DNA from: JAWOJF01 sp046481785
GTDB lineage: Bacteria; Bacteroidota; Ignavibacteria; Ignavibacteriales; Ignavibacteriaceae
Reading direction: 5' to 3'
DNA length: 6,822 nt
NCBI GenBank assembly: GCA_046481785.1
Contig: JAWOJF010000365.1
Span: forward strand, 1 to 6,822
The translations under genes were made by a program, and so were the position numbers. Numbering within the stretch: the stretch's first letter is position 1; the number at the start of each line of letters is the position of its first letter. Below the pieces are notes generated by a model. The model ran no database searches. It was not told the origin of the DNA and was given only the letters and a program-made list of their open reading frames with translations. Below are positions 4,165 to 6,822 of the stretch, one piece after another.

Positions 4165-4914
4165 ATGCAGGTAATATTTACACCATATTTTTTAGAAAAG
4201 TATAAAGAGGAATATCATTCTGTAAAAAGAGAAGGATGGTACGAAAATTTATATAAAGGCGATTCTCAGGATCCGCATCAAATAATAACCGCGTTAAACA
4301 ATCAGGTTGCTGATTTTGTGGAAGAAAATATACACCACAATAAATTACCCGTATGTATTGGCGGCGACTGTTTTAAACCGTTCGGAGTACTAAAAGGCTT
4401 ATTAAATTCAGGTAAAAACCCTTCTTTATTATGGCTTGATGCTCATGGAGATTTTAATACACGTGAGACTTCACAATCCGGATTTTTTGGCGGAATGCCA
4501 CTGGCTATTTTAACCGGGCGTGATAATTCTGAATTTCTTAAGCTTAATGGATTATCTCCTCTTCCTGATGAAAAAGTAATTCTTTATGACAGGAGAGATC
4601 TTGACACCGGAGAAGTTGTGTTGTTAGCCAAATCAAAGGTCAGGCAGCCGGAAAACATGAGCGAACTAATTGAAATGTCTATGGGCGAAAAACAAATTTA
4701 CCTTCACCTGGATACGGATATTATAAACCCGGTTGACGCCCCGGCAATGCTTTTCAAAACACCCGGCGGACCCTCACTTGCTGAAATAAAAACATTTATA
4801 GAAACAATAAAAGAAAAAATAGCTGCAGTCTCGGTAACATTATGGGAGCCGTCACTGGATACAAACCAGCAAACTGCTAAAGCAGTTTTTGAATTACTAC
4901 AATTATTAGATTGA
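4165..4914 (+). CDS. Arginase/ureohydrolase-family protein with an altered metal site
   Basis: At 249 aa it is somewhat short for the arginase fold (about 300 aa). Signature motifs appear in order: IGGDCFKPFG (65-74), WLDAHGDFNT (90-99), GGMPLAILTGR (109-119), HLDTDIINPVDAPA (181-194) and VTLWEPSLD (224-232). D92, H94, D96, D183 and D185 match the Mn ligands of arginase and agmatinase. The usual GGDHS histidine is Cys69 here, and the usual Glu of the C-terminal ExNP motif is one or more positions away (WEP). Divergent family members with GGDC exist, so this is probably a genuine hydrolase of a related amidine or guanidino compound, or a protein that has lost canonical arginase activity; the substrate cannot be assigned. 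No signal peptide is visible, so it is cytoplasmic. AAAGGGG two bases before the ATG supports the start. Its stop overlaps the ribosome binding site of the esterase gene, so the two are probably translated together. Confidence 0.85.
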   Translation: MQVIFTPYFLEKYKEEYHSVKREGWYENLYKGDSQDPHQIITALNNQVADFVEENIHHNKLPVCIGGDCFKPFGVLKGLLNSGKNPSLLWLDAHGDFNTRETSQSGFFGGMPLAILTGRDNSEFLKLNGLSPLPDEKVILYDRRDLDTGEVVLLAKSKVRQPENMSELIEMSMGEKQIYLHLDTDIINPVDAPAMLFKTPGGPSLAEIKTFIETIKEKIAAVSVTLWEPSLDTNQQTAKAVFELLQLLD

Positions 4915-4923
4915 GGAATTATA

Positions 4924-5799
4924 ATGAAATTATTTTCTGTTTTATTTTTATCAATAATTTCTGCATTTAATATAACCGCACAACAGGGAACAGTTTATGA
5001 AAATGGAATTGCTAAAAGCGCTATTCTTAATGAAGATATGCGGTTTGCAATATATCTGCCGGATGGATATGAAACATCTGAACTGAACTATCCTGTGGTA
5101 TATCTTCTTCACGGACGTACAGATGATCATACAGGGTGGATACAATTCGGACAGATGCAGCACATAGTAGATAAGGCAATTAATGAGGGTGAAATTCCGC
5201 CGATGATTATTGTAATGCCGGATGCCAAACTTACATTTTATATGAATTATGAAAACGGCAGTTACAGCTACGAAGATTATTTTATTAAAGAATTGATTCC
5301 GCATATTGAAAAAAATTACAGATGCCGAAGTAAAAAAGAATACCGCGCACTGGCGGGACTCTCAATGGGCGGATTCGGCTCACTGCTGTATGCACTTCAT
5401 CATCCTGATATGTTTGCGGCATGCAGTGCACTAAGCTCAGCCGTGCGTACTGATGAAGAAATAATAAACATGCCCGATGAAAAATATAAGAATGACCTGG
5501 CACCTCTTTTAGGGGGTGAAAAATATGGGAAGGATCGTATCTCAGATTATTATAACCGGAACAGCATCCTATATCTGGTAAAAAATATGCCGGCTGAACA
5601 GAAAAATGCTGTCCGTTTTTATATTGATTGCGGCGACGGTGATTTTTTATTTAAGGGAAATTCGGCGCTACATGTGCTTATGCGTGAAATGGATATTGCT
5701 CACGAGTACAGGGTAAGAGACGGCATTCATGAATGGGAATACTGGCGAACCGGTTTACCCGCAGCACTAAAATTTATAAGTAAAAGTTTTCACAGGTAG
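4924..5799 (+). CDS. Secreted esterase D-like alpha/beta hydrolase
   Basis: The 291-aa protein belongs to the putative esterase family (Pfam PF00756, esterase D/antigen 85 type). Residues 1-19 form a clear signal peptide (K2, hydrophobic core, AQQG near 19-22 as cleavage region), so it acts outside the cytoplasm. YLLHG (60-64) is the oxyanion strand and turn. GLSMGG (145-150) holds the nucleophile Ser147. The YIDCGDGDFLF stretch (233-243) supplies the acid, probably D240. DGIHEW (266-271) supplies His269. All triad members are in the expected order. Natural substrates in the family vary widely (acetyl or feruloyl esters, siderophore esters, S-formylglutathione) and cannot be chosen here. GAGGAA (4914-4919) overlaps the end of the arginase-like gene, nine bases away, showing coupled translation. 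After the stop, a weak GTTT/AAAC stem (5786-5803) and a run of seven T (5807-5813) could end the operon. Confidence 0.9.
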   Translation: MKLFSVLFLSIISAFNITAQQGTVYENGIAKSAILNEDMRFAIYLPDGYETSELNYPVVYLLHGRTDDHTGWIQFGQMQHIVDKAINEGEIPPMIIVMPDAKLTFYMNYENGSYSYEDYFIKELIPHIEKNYRCRSKKEYRALAGLSMGGFGSLLYALHHPDMFAACSALSSAVRTDEEIINMPDEKYKNDLAPLLGGEKYGKDRISDYYNRNSILYLVKNMPAEQKNAVRFYIDCGDGDFLFKGNSALHVLMREMDIAHEYRVRDGIHEWEYWRTGLPAALKFISKSFHR

Positions 5800-5900
5800 A
5801 AACAAATTTTTTTAGAAGATTAGGTTTAAGAGAAAAGAAGGTGTTTCTGCGTGCGGCAGCAATCACAGTAAAGATCAATCTGTAATATTTAATTATACAA

Positions 5901-6701
5901 ATGAAATACTACACAATACAGCCTTCACCGGCACTTGCACAATTTGTAAGATTTTTCTGGGTATTTGAGAATGAAGGAACTCCGGAAAAGCCATACATCT
6001 ACCGCTCAATGGCGGACGGCTGTGCTGAGCTCATCTTTCATTATAAAGGATCTTTTAATGAAATAGCAGGGAAAGGATTAGAGAGGTCGCCCCTTTCACA
6101 CATACATTCACAATCAACAACTTACAGAGAATTTGTTACTTCAGAAAGATTCGGAATATTCGGAGTTTACCTGTACCCTTATGCTATTCCGTATTTGTTT
6201 TCTCTCCCATCAACAGATTTTAATAATCTTATGCCTGATCTTGATACTATTTGGAGCCGTGATGCAAAAGAACTTGAAGAAAATATTATGCTTGCAGCTA
6301 ATAACTTCAACCGGGTAAAAATCCTTTCTGATTTTATTGCAAAAAAAATTTATGCCTGTAAAATAAAAGATAGCGCCGTTCAACATTCTATTAAATACAT
6401 AATTCATTCAGGAGCAACAGAAAAAGTATCTTCTCTTTCCGAAAAATATAATTTATCACAGCGTCAGTATGAAAGGAAATTTAAGGAGTATTCCGGTTTC
6501 AGCCCTAAACTATTTTCACGTATCATAAGATTTCAGTCAACACTTAAGGAGTATGGTAAGAATAGAACCCTGACTGAAATTGCCTCTAAGTGCGGATATT
6601 TTGACCAATCACATTTTAACCGTGAATTCAAATTGTTTTCAGGGTGCCTTCCTAAAGAATATTTTGTCTGCACAAGGAATGATGCGGCATTAAGAGTTTA
6701 A
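5901..6701 (+). CDS. AraC-family transcriptional regulator
   Basis: The 266-aa protein has a DUF6597-like N-terminal sensor region (about 1-110), recognised from YTIQPSPALAQFVRFFWVFE (4-23), the MADGCAELIFHY motif (37-48) and GVYLYPYAIPYLFS (88-101). A C-terminal AraC-type DNA-binding domain (about 158-255, Pfam PF12833) follows. The first helix-turn-helix lies near VSSLSEKYNLSQRQYERKFK (176-195) and the second near LTEIASKCGYFDQSHFNREF (224-243), followed by LFSGCLPKEYF. Spacing and the FDQSHFNREFK signature are typical. It is a cytoplasmic activator or repressor with an unknown ligand. It starts 101 bases after the esterase gene on the same strand and could regulate either the operon upstream or the gene beginning at 6777. 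No clear Shine-Dalgarno precedes the ATG, and there is no evident in-frame alternative that fits the family N-terminus better. Confidence 0.92.
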   Translation: MKYYTIQPSPALAQFVRFFWVFENEGTPEKPYIYRSMADGCAELIFHYKGSFNEIAGKGLERSPLSHIHSQSTTYREFVTSERFGIFGVYLYPYAIPYLFSLPSTDFNNLMPDLDTIWSRDAKELEENIMLAANNFNRVKILSDFIAKKIYACKIKDSAVQHSIKYIIHSGATEKVSSLSEKYNLSQRQYERKFKEYSGFSPKLFSRIIRFQSTLKEYGKNRTLTEIASKCGYFDQSHFNREFKLFSGCLPKEYFVCTRNDAALRV

Positions 6702-6776
6702 AGATGTCGTATTTATCCAATTTTATTTTTTAATAACATAGTATTATTGCATAACAGACTGCCGGCACGTTTAACC

Positions 6777-6822
6777 ATGAATAAAGCCGGGAAGCCTGTG
6801 AAATTTTCTTGTGAAGTCCTTA
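6777..6822 (+). CDS. Possible start of a further gene (runs off right edge)
   Basis: An ATG at 6777 opens a frame that stays open for 15 codons to the edge: MNKAGKPVKFSCEVL. No Shine-Dalgarno is visible, which is common for genes in this window. The spacing of 75 bases after the AraC gene and the same direction make it a plausible gene. The text is faintly reminiscent of the N-terminus of SRPBCC-type lipid-binding-fold proteins, but 15 residues are too few to name it. Confidence 0.35.
   Translation, partial: MNKAGKPVKFSCEVL

Noticed and set aside
4951..5304. 117-codon minus-strand frame inside the esterase gene
   Set aside because: It is antisense to a gene with a complete catalytic triad; composition is as expected for a shadow frame.

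Overview
The window is low-GC bacterial DNA. The gene families, the spacing and the weak Shine-Dalgarno signals upstream of several genes suggest a member of the Bacteroidota/Ignavibacteria/Chlorobi group. That placement is an inference from style (many ATA/AAA/GAA codons, an AraC regulator with a DUF6597-like sensor domain, a YdeI/OmdA-family protein, intergenic repeats carrying small 'CCCGTCAGGG'-type hairpins), not from a marker gene.

Layout. The left quarter (1-1770) is gene-poor and structured. It starts with the 5' part of a small minus-strand gene that has a very good ribosome binding site. A long stretch without a convincing gene follows (144-1030). It holds a strong orphan intrinsic terminator, several stem-loops, a 16-codon ORF with the best plus-strand Shine-Dalgarno of the window, and an 18-pair long-range stem whose left arm overlaps the end of that ORF. 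An unrecognised 89-aa gene (1031-1300) follows. Beyond it, 1301-1773 holds a hairpin at the gene end, traces of a decayed minus-strand reading frame and a perfect 10-bp palindrome.

The middle has a small protein with an N-terminal hydrophobic segment (1774-2031) and a full-length TerC/Alx-family membrane protein (2144-3178), which probably handles Mn2+ or another metal. A 367-base gap follows, made almost entirely of intergenic repeat material: an 11-bp perfect hairpin with extra CACAGAG copies, and a two-hairpin module.

The right half is a tight co-directional group: a YdeI/OmdA-family protein (3546-4136), an arginase-fold protein that lacks one canonical Mn ligand (4165-4914), and a secreted esterase-D-like alpha/beta hydrolase (4924-5799). 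Gaps are 28 and 9 bases, so these three are probably one operon. An AraC-family regulator follows after 101 bases (5901-6701). The first 15 codons of a possible further gene reach the right edge.

The protein-coding genes do not add up to a recognisable multi-gene defence, secretion or biosynthetic system. The most unusual material is the short-ORF plus long-stem arrangement upstream of the 89-aa gene. It has the layout of a translation-coupled leader or structured RNA, but this rests on base pairing read by eye and has no conservation data behind it.
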